45,696 nucleotides of DNA, taken from contig QZLH01000906.1 of the NCBI GenBank assembly GCA_003833135.1, forward strand, positions 6,958 through 52,653, in the 5' to 3' direction. Both the position numbers and the translations under genes were made by a program. The stretch comes from Oehlia diaphana. Taxonomy: Eukaryota > Glomeromycota > Glomeromycetes > Glomerales > Glomeraceae. Under the pieces are notes generated by a model. That model was given only the letters and a program-made list of their open reading frames with translations. It had not been told where the DNA came from and did no database searches. How positions within the stretch are numbered: position 1 is the first letter of the stretch; each line of letters opens with the position of its first letter. Below, piece by piece: positions 1-10,712 of this stretch.

Positions 1-3000
1 CCCATTACATTATGGAAAATATACAAGAGATTCAAATAAAGAAGTTGCTTTAAAATGTTTGCATAACTTACAAAATCCTGTTGATTCTCTAATAAATGAG
101 GTATAAATTTTACAAATTTTATTACATTTATTATTATATTTTATTAATTTTCTGTTTATGGTTTTAGGCTAAAAAATATTCAACAAAAAATGACAAGTTT
201 CTTGTATTATATGGAATATCACAAAATCCAGATACAAATGATTATATTTTAGTTCAAAATAATTCCATAAACTTAGTAAATTGGATGAGTGGAAATGAAA
301 AAATTGATGATTTCATTCAAGAAAGACAATTAAATATTAATTCTCATAATGATGTAATATTTGAATGGATACCCTACAATCAGTTTAATAAAATTAAAGA
401 AACAGGCAAAAATGGTTTTATAACTGTATATTCAGCAATATGGAAGAATGGTCCATTACACAAAAAGTATGGGTGGAGAAATAATTATACAAGAAATTCA
501 AATAAAAAAGTTACTTTAAAATGTTTGCATAACTTGCAAAATCCTGTTAATTCTTTAATAAATGAGGTATAAATTTCTATAAATATTATTACATTTATTA
601 TCTTTTTTATATAATGCTAATTTTCTGTTTATGATTATAGGCTAAAAAATATTCAACAGAAGAAGACAGGTTTCTTATATTATATGGAATATCACAAAAT
701 CCAGATACAAGTGATTATATTCTGGTTCAAAATTATTCCATAAACTTAGTAAATTGGATGAGTGGAAATGAAAAAATTGATGATTTCATTCAAGAAAGAC
801 AATTAAATATTAAATTCTATAATGATATATTATTTGAATGGATACCATACAAACAGTTTAATGAAATTAAAGAAACAAGCAAAAATGGTTTTATAACTGT
901 ATATTCAGCAATATGGAAGAATGGTCCATTACACAAAAATAATAGGTGGACAAGGGATTCAAATAAAGAAGTTGCTTTAAAATGTTTGCATAACTCGCAA
1001 AATCCTGTTGATTCTTTAATAAATGAGGTATAAATTTCTATAAATATTATAACTTTTATTATTTTTTTATATAATGCTAATTTTCTGTTTATGATTTTAG
1101 GCTAAAAAATATTCAACAGAAGAAGACGGGTTTCTTGTATTATATGGAATATCACAAAATCCAGACACAAGTGATTATATTATGGTTCAAAATAATTCCA
1201 TAAACTTAGTAAATTGGATGAGTGGAAATGAAACAATTGATAATTTCATTCAAGAAAAGCAATTAAAAATTAATGACCATAATAACATAGTGCTTGAATG
1301 GATACCATACAAACAGTTTAATGAAATTAAAGAAACAAGCAAAAATGGTTCTATAACTGTATATTCAGCAGTTTGGAAGAATGGCCCATTACATTATAGA
1401 AAATATACAAGAGATTCAAATAAAGAAGTTGCTTTAAAATGTTTGCATAACTTACAAAATCCTGTTGATTCTCTAATAAATGAGGTATAAATTTCTACAA
1501 ATATTATTATACTTATTATTATATTTGTTAATTTATTGTTTATGGTTTTAGGCTAAAAAATATTCAACGAAAAATGACAAGTTTCTTGTATTATATGGAA
1601 TATCACAAAATCCAAATACAAATGATTATATTTTAGTTCAAAATAATTCCATAAACTTAGTAAATTGGATGAGCAGAAATGAAAAAATTGATGATTTCAT
1701 TCAAGAAAGACAATTAGATATTAAATTCTATGATGATATATTATTTGAATGGATACCATACAATCAGTTTAATGAAATTAAAGAAACAGGCAAAAATGGT
1801 TCTATAACTGTATATTCAGCAATTTGGAAGAATGGCCCATTACATTATGGAAAATATACAAGAGATTCAAATAAAGAAGTTGCTTTAAAGTTTTTGCATA
1901 ACTTACAAAATCCTGTTGATTCTCTAATAAATGAGGTATAAATTTCTACAAATTTTATTACATTTATTATTATATTTTATTAATTTTCTGTTTATGGTTT
2001 TAGGCTAAAAAATATTCAACAAAAAATGACAATTTTCTTGTATTATATGGAATATCACAAAATCCAGATACAAATGATTATGTTTTAGTTCAAAATTATC
2101 TTATCCTGAATGGAAATGAAAAAATTGATAATTTCATTCAAGAAAGACAATTAAAAGTTAATTATTATGATTATGTAGCATTTGAATGGATACCATACAA
2201 TCAGTTTAATAAAATTGAAGTAGCAAGCAAAAATGGTTCTATAACTGTATATTCAGCAATTTGGAAGAATGGTCCATTACACAAAAATAATAGGTGGACA
2301 AGGGATACAAATAAAGAAGTTGCTTTAAAATGCTTGCATAACTTACAAAATCCTGTTGATTCTCTAATAAATGAGGTATAAATTTCTACAAATATTATTG
2401 CATTTATTATTATATTTAATAATTTTCTGTTTATGGTTTTAGGCTAAAAAATATTCAATAAAAAATGACAAGTTTCTTGTATTATATGGAATATCACAAA
2501 ATCCATAAACTTAGTAAATTGGATGAGTGGAAATGAAAAAATTGATGATTTCATTCAAGAAAGACAATTAAAAATTAATTACTATAATGATGTAGTATTT
2601 GAATGGATACCATTCAATCAGTTTAATGAAATTAAAGAAGCAGGCAATAATGGTTCTATAACTGTATATTCAGCAATATGGAAGAATGGCCCATTACATT
2701 ATAGAAAATATACAAGAGATTCAAATAAAGAAGTTGCTTTAAAATGTTTGCATAGCTTACAAAATCCTGTTGATTCTCTAATAAATGAGGTATAAATTTC
2801 TACAAATATTATTGCATTTATTATTATTTTGTTAATTTATTGTTTATGGTTTTAGACTAAAAAATATTCAACAGAAAATGACAAGTTTCTCGTATTATAT
2901 GGAATATCACAAAATCCAGATACAAATGATTATATTTTAGTTCAAAATAATTACATAAACTTAGTAAATTGGATGAGCAGAAATGAAAAAATTGATGATT

Positions 3001-6000
3001 TCATTCAAAATAGACAATTAAATATTAACTCCTATAATGATGATGTAGTATTTGAATGGATGCTATACAATCAGTTTAATAAAATTAAAGAAACAAGCAA
3101 AAATGGTTCTATAACTGTATATTCAGCAATATGGAAGAATGGTCCATTACACAAAAAGGATAGGAGGAATAATATTTATACAAGAGATTCAAATAAAGAA
3201 GTTGCTTTAAAATGTTTGCATAACTTACAAAATCCTGTTGATTCTCTAATAAATGAGGTATAAATTTCTATAAATGTTATTTCATTTATTATTATGTTTA
3301 TTTAATATAATTTTAATTTTCTGTTTATGGTTTTAGGCTAAAAAATATTCAACAAAAAATGGCAAGTTTCTTGTATTATATGGAATATCACAAAATCCAG
3401 ATACAAATGATTATATTTTAGTTCAAAATAATTCCATAAACTTAGTAAATTGGATTAGCGGAAATGATAAAATTGATGATTTCATTCAAGAAAGACAATT
3501 AAATATTAAATTCTATGATGATATATTATTTGAATGGATACCATACAATCAGTTTAGTGGAATTAAAGAAACAGGCAAAAATGGTTCTATAACTGTATCT
3601 TCAGCAATATGGAAGAATGGTCCATTACACAAAAAGGATAGGAGGAATAATATTTATACAAGAAATTCAAATAAAGAAGTTTTTTTAAAATGTTTGCATA
3701 ACATACAAAATCCTGTTGATTCTCTAATAAATGAGGTATAAATTTCTATAAATCTTGTTATACTTATTTTGTATTTTATTAATTTTCTGTTTATGGTTTT
3801 AGGCTAAAAAATATTCAATAAAAAATGACAAGTTTCTTGTATTATATGGAATATCCCAAAATCCAGATACAAATAATTATATTTTAGTTCAAAATTATCT
3901 TATCCTGAGTGGAAATGAAAAAATTGATGGTTATATTCAAGAAAGACAATTAAATATTAAATTCCATGATGATATATTATTTGAATGGATACCATACAAT
4001 CAGTTTAATGGAATTAAAGAAACAGGCAAAAATGGTTCTATAACCATATATTCAGCAATTTGGAAGGATGGTCCATTACACAAAGAGGATAGGAGGAATA
4101 ATATTTATACAAGAGATTCAAATAAAGAAGTTGCTTTAAAATGTTTGCATAACTTACAAAATCCTGTTGATTCTCTAATAAATGAGGTATAAATTTCTAA
4201 AAATTCTTGTTACATTTATTATTGTATTTTATTAATTTCTGTTTATGGTTTTAGGTTAAAAAATATTCAACAAAAAATGGCAAGTTTCTTGTATTATATG
4301 GAATATCCCAAAATCCAGATACAAATAATTATATTTTAGTTCAAAATTATCTTATCCTGAGTGGAAATGAAGAAATTGATGATTTCATTCAAGAAAGACA
4401 ATTAAATATTAAATCCTATAATGATGTATTATTTGAATGGATACCATACAATCAGTTTAATGAAATTAGAAAAACAGGCAAAAGTGGTTCTATAACTGTA
4501 TATACAGCAATATGGAAGAATGGTCCATTACACAAAGAGGATAAGGAGAGTAATAATTATACAAGAGATTCAAATAAAGAAGTTGCTTTAAAATGTTTGC
4601 ATAGCTTCCAAAATCCTGTTGATTCTCTAATAAATGAGGTATAAATTTCTACAAATATTATTACATTTATTATTATATTTTGTTAATTTATTGTTTATGG
4701 TTTTAGGCTAAAAAATATTCAACAAAAAATGACAAGTTTCTTGTATTATATGGAATATCCCAAAATCCAGTTACAAGTGATTATATTTTAGTTCTTACCT
4801 GGGCTAGTGGAAATGAAAAAATTGATAATTTCATTCAGAAAAAACAATTAATTATTAACTCCTATAATGATGATGTAGTATTTGAATGGATACCATACAA
4901 TCAGTTTAATGAAATTAAAGAAACAAGCAAAAATGGTTCTGTAACTGTATTTTCAGCAATATGGAAGGATGGTCCCAAAGAGTATCAGCGGAGAAATAGT
5001 AATTATACAAGAGATTCAAACAAAGAAGTTGCTTTAAAATGTTTGCATTACTTACAAAATCCTGTTGATTCTTTAATAAATGAGGTATAAATTTCTACAA
5101 ATATTGTTACATTTATTATTATATTTATTAATTTACTGTTTATTGTTTTTTTAGGCTATAAAATATTTAACAAAAAATGACAAGTTTCTTATATTATATG
5201 GAATATCACAAAATCCAGATACAAATGATTATATTTTAGTTCTTACCTGGACTAGTGGAAATGAAAAAATTGATGATTTTATTCAAGAAAGACAATTAAA
5301 AATTAATTACTATAATGATGTAGTATTTGAATGGATACCATACAATCAGTTTATTGAAATTAAAGAAACAGGTAAAAATGGTTCTATAACTGTACATTCA
5401 GCAATATGGAAGAATGGCCCATTACTTTATGATAACTTTAATAGTGTATATATAAGAGATTCAAATATTAAAGAAGTTGCTTTAAAATGTTTGCATAACT
5501 TACAAAATCCTGTTGATTCTCTAATAAATGAGGTATAAATTTCTATAAATATTGTTACAATTATTGTATTTGTTAATTTATTGTTTATGGTTTTAGGTTA
5601 AAAAATATTCAACAAAAAATGACAAGTTTCTTATATTATATGGAATATCACAAAATCCAGATACAAATGATTATATTTTAGTTCAAAATTATCTTATCCT
5701 AAGTGGAAATGAAACAATTGATGATTTCATTCAAGAAAGACAATTAAAAGTTAATTATTATGATTATGTAGCATTTGAATGTATACCATACAATCAGTTT
5801 AATAAAATTGAAGTAGCAGGCAAAAATGGTTCTATAACTGTATATTCAGCAATTTGGAAGAATGGTCCATTACACAAAAATAATAGGTGGACAAGGGATA
5901 CAAATAAAGAAGTTGCTTTAAAATGCTTGCATAACTTACAAAATCCTGTTGATTCTCTAATAAATGAGGTATAAATTCCTACAAATATTATTGCATTTAT

Positions 6001-6097
6001 TATTATATTTAATAATTTTCTGTTTATGGTTTTAGGCTAAAAAATATTCAATAAAAAATGACAAGTTTCTTGTATTATATGGAATATCACAAAATCC
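1..6097 (+). CDS. Tandem kinase N-lobe exon array, 5' and 3' incomplete
   Basis: Exons read in phase 0: 1-100 (partial), 168-566, 641-1027, 1101-1484, 1552-1935, 2004-2375, 2443-2789, 2856-3257, 3337-3735, 3803-4186, 4255-4638, 4707-5084, 5155-5532, 5597-5968, 6036-6097 (cut by the N). Each starts A/V/T-K/I-K-Y-S, gives a beta4-beta5-like stretch (LYGISQNPDTNDYILVQ), a linker (SGNEKIDDFIQERQL), then beta1-beta3 (WIPYNQFNEIK, KNGSITVYSAIW, EVALK) and ends in INE, the presumed alpha-C Glu. Introns (64-79 bp) start GTATAAAT and end in TTTAG or ATTATAG. All full exons except 2443-2789 are multiples of three and open. The ATP-lysine is kept, but the Gly-loop is degenerate (GxGxxG becomes [GS]KNG[SF]I). 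No catalytic loop is present in this piece. It resembles TKL kinases of Glomeromycotina. It may be part of the gene at 6551-10100 misplaced by assembly, or a truncated paralogue. Confidence 0.75.
2443..2789 (+). pseudogene. Frameshifted N-lobe exon (37-bp deletion)
   Basis: This exon is 347 nt, not a multiple of three. After the codons for GISQNP the sequence jumps to CATAAACTTAG. Compared with neighbouring units, 37 bp between two TCCA tetranucleotides are missing, which puts a TAA directly in frame. The downstream part (from ATG 2523) is otherwise intact. Skipping the exon would restore the frame because both flanking introns are phase 0. The breakpoint is at the same unit position as the assembly N at 6098, so a misjoin is a live alternative. 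Confidence 0.75.
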
Positions 6098-6098
6098 N
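6098..6098. other. Single N: probable contig join
   Basis: A lone N sits inside an N-lobe exon (started at 6036). The sequence changes abruptly from the array to unrelated promoter-like DNA. The break leaves the upstream exon truncated. It most likely marks a collapsed or filled assembly gap in the repeat. Confidence 0.8.
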
Positions 6099-6354
6099 GG
6101 TGTCTGGAATTTTATTTGCGTATTTTTTACAGGATTTTCATACTACTCATATAAAATGTCTCTGTGTACAGCCCATAATAAAAAAAAATTTTCGCCACCT
6201 GACCTCTATATATATATATTTCTGGATTAATATTTGTTACACTAATATTATATACAACTATAATCCTAAAAATATTTAAAATATTTCCTGATTTATTAAG
6301 AAAAGATTTTCAATAACGTAAATAGATTTACGTGTCACATTTCTATTAAATTCT

Positions 6355-6513
6355 CGACGTCACGCTGAATTTTAGTATTTATTATCCCCTGACCAGTCAT
6401 GTGACGTTGCGAAGAGCAGGGGGATTTGTTGCACAAATATTTTACATCACATTAATATTGTTATACGTGTAACCTTGCACATAAAAAATAAAAATTGCGC
6501 AAAGTTATAAATA
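6355..6513 (+). promoter_or_regulatory. Candidate promoter of the 6551 kinase gene
   Basis: CGACGTCACG (6355-6364) contains a CRE/ATF-like core, and TGACGT at 6402-6407 is a second half-site. The latter lies in the loop of an imperfect inverted repeat CCCCTG (6386-6391) / CAGGGG (6417-6422). A TATA-like TATAAATA lies at 6506-6513, about 40 bp before the ATG. Motif presence is seen; regulatory use is inferred. Confidence 0.4.
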
Positions 6514-6550
6514 AACTTTTGTTCTAAAATTTTTATTTGCTTTTGAAATA

Positions 6551-9500
6551 ATGTCTTCCCAAAATAAAGAAATTGAATATTCAGGAAATTCAAAATATTT
6601 AGAAGATAAATTTACAAATTGGGCCAGCGGGAATGAAAGAATTGATGCTTTCATTCAAAAAATGCAATCAAAAATCGATGACTCTGATAATAATACAGTA
6701 TTAGAATGGATACCATATAATCAGTTTGATCAAATTAAAGAAATAGACAGAAATGGCCTTATAACAGTGTATTCAACAATATGGGAAGTTGGCCCATTAT
6801 GTAAGAAAAATATACAAAATAAAAGTTATACAAGGCATTCAAATAAAAAAGTTGCTTTAAGATGTTTACATAATTTACAAAACCCCATAGAATTTGTGAT
6901 AAATGAGGTATAAAACTTTCATAAAATATTTTAATTATTTCTTTTACTATAGTATATTTATCTCTTTTATTCATATTTAGGTTAAAAAATATTCAACAGG
7001 AATATTTGGCAAAGAGATTATTAAAATATATGGAATATCTCAAAATCCAGACACAAACGATTATATTTTAGTAGTTCAAAAACATATTACCTGGATAAGT
7101 GCAAATGAAAAAATTGATGGTTTTATTCAAGAAATGCAATTAGAAATTAAAAACTATGATGACACAATATTAGAATGGATACCATACAATCAGTTTAATA
7201 AAATTAAAGAAATAAGCAAAAATGGTTCTATAACTGTATATTCAGCAATATGGAAGAATGGCCCATTACATTATGGAAAATATACAAGAGATTCAAATAA
7301 AGAAGTTGCTTTAAAATGTTTGCATAACTTACAAAATCCTGTTGATTCTCTAATAAATGAGGTATAAATTTTACAAATTTTATTACATTTATTATTATAT
7401 TTTATTAATTTTCTGTTTATGGTTTTAGGCTAAAAAATATTCAATAAAAAATGACAAGTTTCTTGTATTATATGGAATATCACAAAATCCAGATACAAAT
7501 GATTATATTTTAGTTCAAAATAATTCCATAAACTTAGTAAATTGGATGAGTGGAAATGAAAAAATTGATGATTTCATTCAAGAAAGACAATTAAAAATTA
7601 ATTACTATAATGATGTAGTATTTGAATGGATACCATACAATCAGTTTAATAAAATTAAAGAAGCAGGCAAAAATGGTTCTATAACTGTATATTCAGCAAT
7701 ATGGAAGAATGGCCCATTACATTATAGAAAATATACAAGAGTTTTAAATAAAGAAGTTGCTTTAAAATGTTTGCATAACTTACAAAATCCAGTTGATACT
7801 CTGATAAATGAGGTATAAATTTCTACAAATATTATTACATTTATTATTATATTTTGTTAATTTATTGTTTATGGTTTTAGGCTATAAAATATTCAACAAA
7901 AAATAACAGTTTTCTTGTATTATATGGAATATCACAAAATCCGGTTACAAATGATTATATTTTAGTTCAAAATAATTCCATAAACTTAGTAAATTGGATG
8001 AGTGGAAATGAAAAAATTGATGATTTGATTCAAGAAAGACAATTAAATATTAATTCCTATAATGATGTAGTATTTGAATGGATACCATACAATCAATTTA
8101 ATGAAATTAAAGAAATAGACAAAGATGATTTTATGATTGTATATTCAGCAATATGGAAAAATGGTCCATTACAATATCAGCATGATGATTATACAAGAGA
8201 TGCAAATAAAGAAGTTGCTCTGAAATGCTTACATAATTTACAAAACCCAATTGACTCTCTAATAAACGAGGTAAAAGAATTTTATAAATATTATTACATT
8301 TTTCAATAATAGTATTAATTTCTTGTTTATGGTTTAGGTTAAAAAATATTCAATAAAATATAATGTATTTCCTATATTGTATGGGATTTCTCAAAATCTA
8401 GATACAAATGATTATATTTTTGTTCAAAGACATATTGCCTGGATAAGTGGAAATGAAAAAATTGATGATTTTATAAAAGAGGTGCAATTGAAAACTAGTG
8501 ATATTGTACTTGAATGGGTACCATACAATCAGTTTTATAAAATTAAAGAAACAAGCAACAATGGTTTTGCAACAATATATTCAGCAATATGGGGAAAAGG
8601 TCCAATTGTTGATTTCTATAAGTATGAATATAGAAGAAATTCAAATGAAAATGTCTTCTTAAAACAATTGCATAATTCATACAATCTTACTCAATATGTA
8701 ATAAATGAGGTATAAAATTTACAAATTTTTTCAACTTTTAACATTGTACTAATTTCTTTATTAATATTTTAGGTTAAAAAATATTCAACAAGTAATAGTA
8801 GTTTTCTTGTAATATATGGGATTTCCCAAAATCCTGATACCAAAGATTATATATTAGTTCAAAATAAACCTATAAATCTAACTGGGAATGAAAAAATTGA
8901 CAATGCAATTCAAGAAATTCAATTAAAGATTTTAAAATATGATGATCTAATATTTGAATGGGTGCCATACAGTCAGTTTGATGAAATTAAGCAAATAGGA
9001 AAAGGTGGTTTTGCTACAATATATTCAGCAATATGGAAAGATGGTCCATTATATTTGGTAAGTCAGGATGAAAATTATAAAAGAGATTCATATAAAGAAG
9101 TTGCTTTAAAATGTTTAGAAAATTCACAAAATCACATTAATGAATTACTAAAAGAGGTATGAAATTTCTCTACTATACTATCTTTATAAATGTGATTTTG
9201 ATTTAACATTTTAACATTTTATATTTCATGTTTTAATAGGTCAAAGCATATTCAACTAAACCAACACATAGTAGTATTTTAAAAATATATGGAATATCTC
9301 AAGAGCCGGATACAAAAAATTATATTATTATTCTTCATTATGCAGCAGGTGGGAGTTTTGATAATTGGATAAATATAAATGAAAATTATAAATATTTTAA
9401 TTGGAAAAAGAAAATACAAACATTATTGTATATTGCTAGTGGCCTCAGAGAACTCCATGATGAGCAAATAGTACATCGTGATCTTCATATAAGAAATATA

Positions 9501-10100
9501 TTATTCAACAATCCTTCCATAAAGTCTAACATTAAAACATATATTTCAGATATGGGATTATGTGGAGAGATTGGTAATTTAGATAAAACAAAAATTTATG
9601 GAATTATTCCTTATGTGGCACCTGAAGTATTAAGAGGAAAACTTTACACTAAAGTTGCAGACATCTATAGCTTCGGTATGATTATGTATTTTGTAGCAAC
9701 TGGAAGACAACCTTTTGACGATCGAGCACATGATTGTTGTCTAACATTAGACATTTATAATGGAATTAGACCAGAAATAAATGAGCAAGCAGCACCAAGA
9801 TGTTATATTGACCTAATGAAAAAATGTTGGGATTCAAATCCAGAAAACAGACCTGATACAACAGAGTTGTCTAAATTACTTTCATCAATTTCTATGAATA
9901 ATCAATATAAGGCAGAAATTGAAGAAGCAGAAAAGTATAGAATTTTACATCTTTCTTCATCAAAAGTAGATAGACAAGTAAATACTACTCATCCTCAAGC
10001 TATTTATACATCTCGATTACTTAATCCTTTTACAGAAAATATTCCAAAGTATACTGATGATAATCCTGATAATTCTGAATGTTTAGATTGTGCAATCTAG
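6551..10100 (+). CDS. Multi-N-lobe TKL-type protein kinase, complete gene
   Basis: Exons 6551-6907, 6981-7361, 7429-7812, 7881-8270, 8338-8709, 8773-9156 and 9240-10100, all phase 0, predicted 1042 aa. The ATG at 6551 follows a TATA-like box. Exons 1-6 each carry the linker helix plus beta1-beta3 and the alpha-C start; exons 2-6 begin with beta4-beta5. Only exon 6 has a near-canonical Gly-loop (GKGGFATIY, about residues 704-712), with VALK Lys at about 741 and alpha-C Glu at 756. Exon 7 gives the C-lobe: HRDLHIRN (H about 835, Asp 837), SDMGL in place of DFG (Asp about 860), APE at 883-885, then CWDSNPENRPD and a polar tail to TAG. Exon 1 has VALR, so its ATP-lysine is Arg. Expected to be a Ser/Thr or dual-specificity kinase. 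Whether the extra N-lobes fold is unknown. Neighbour: the same exon type continues upstream of the N. Confidence 0.8.
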
Positions 10101-10464
10101 ATGAATAATTTTACAGGTTTAGCTTACATAAATATATATAGTATAAACATTTGTAATTAATATAGTATTGTTCAACACTGATTATATAGAATATTGTAAT
10201 TTATCATAAAATTTCACTTATTTACATAATAAAATCAGTTTGTAATTGAACAAATTAGCTTAAAATCTTATTGAAACAAATTTGTGACAAAGCAATCGAT
10301 TAAACTATGTTAAATGAAATAATCATTTATTTTAAAAAGTAAATTTCTCATAAGTTGTAATAACTACTAAATTGTTAATAAGAAGAATTTGTTTATTTTA
10401 TATCTTTAATAATAACAAGAAAAATATAACAAATGCATTAACCTTAAGCTTTTATAATATATCG
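10101..10464. other. 3' flank of kinase gene, no gene seen
   Basis: AT-rich sequence after the TAG, with short AATAAT/AATAAA-like words that could serve as polyadenylation signals. No open frame with coding character was seen on either strand. Confidence 0.5.
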
Positions 10465-10712
10465 TAGGGATGGCAACGATCGGTCACGGACAGTCATCGA
10501 TTGATATGTCTGACCATCTGACCGGCCCGACCAAAAAAATGATCTTACTAAGTTCTTTTTTTACAAAATAAATCAAATCATTAAATAAATTCTTTAACAC
10601 AATAATTTTATAATCATTTTGCTTAAAATGATTAGTCAAATGGTCAGTTAAATGGCCAGTCTGGTGGTCAGTCAAAGCGGTTGGTCACACAAGTTCATGA
10701 CCAGTTAGTATA
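10465..10712. mobile_element. hAT-like element end with GGTCA/TGACC motifs
   Basis: TAGGGATGGCAACG at 10465-10478 matches the well-known terminal sequence of many hAT-family elements. It is followed by clustered TGACC words (10511-10531) and, further right, by the same word inverted (GGTCAG, 10638-10685), giving foldback character. No matching right terminal repeat was found, so this may be one decayed end or a short non-autonomous copy. It contains no real gene. Confidence 0.45.

Larger units (their letters stand above)
1..8772 (+). repeat. Tandem exon-intron repeat, unit about 0.43-0.48 kb
   Basis: The repeat unit is one N-lobe exon (372-402 nt) plus one intron (63-79 nt). Introns are as conserved as exons, including a shared 3' part ending CTGTTTATGGTTTTAG, so whole exon-intron blocks were duplicated. 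Units differ mainly at three places: the linker after LVQ (NNSINLVNW, NYLIL or LTW types), the residues after ERQL, and the beta2-beta3 loop after NGPL. Units 2004-2375 and 5597-5968 are nearly identical in their second half and share the following intron with one mismatch. The array is interrupted at 6098-6980 by the N, the promoter and the first exon of the next gene. Units become more divergent towards 8772. Confidence 0.9.

Noticed and set aside
1..6097. Possibility of a CRISPR-like or satellite array
   Set aside because: The repeat is an exon-intron unit with open frames and conserved splice sites, so it is a duplicated coding exon.
6058..6279. 73-codon frame crossing the N at 6098
   Set aside because: It is an out-of-frame reading of a truncated array exon joined artificially to promoter DNA.
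6759..6974. Minus-strand 71-codon frame
   Set aside because: Antisense to the first exon and intron of the multi-N-lobe kinase gene.
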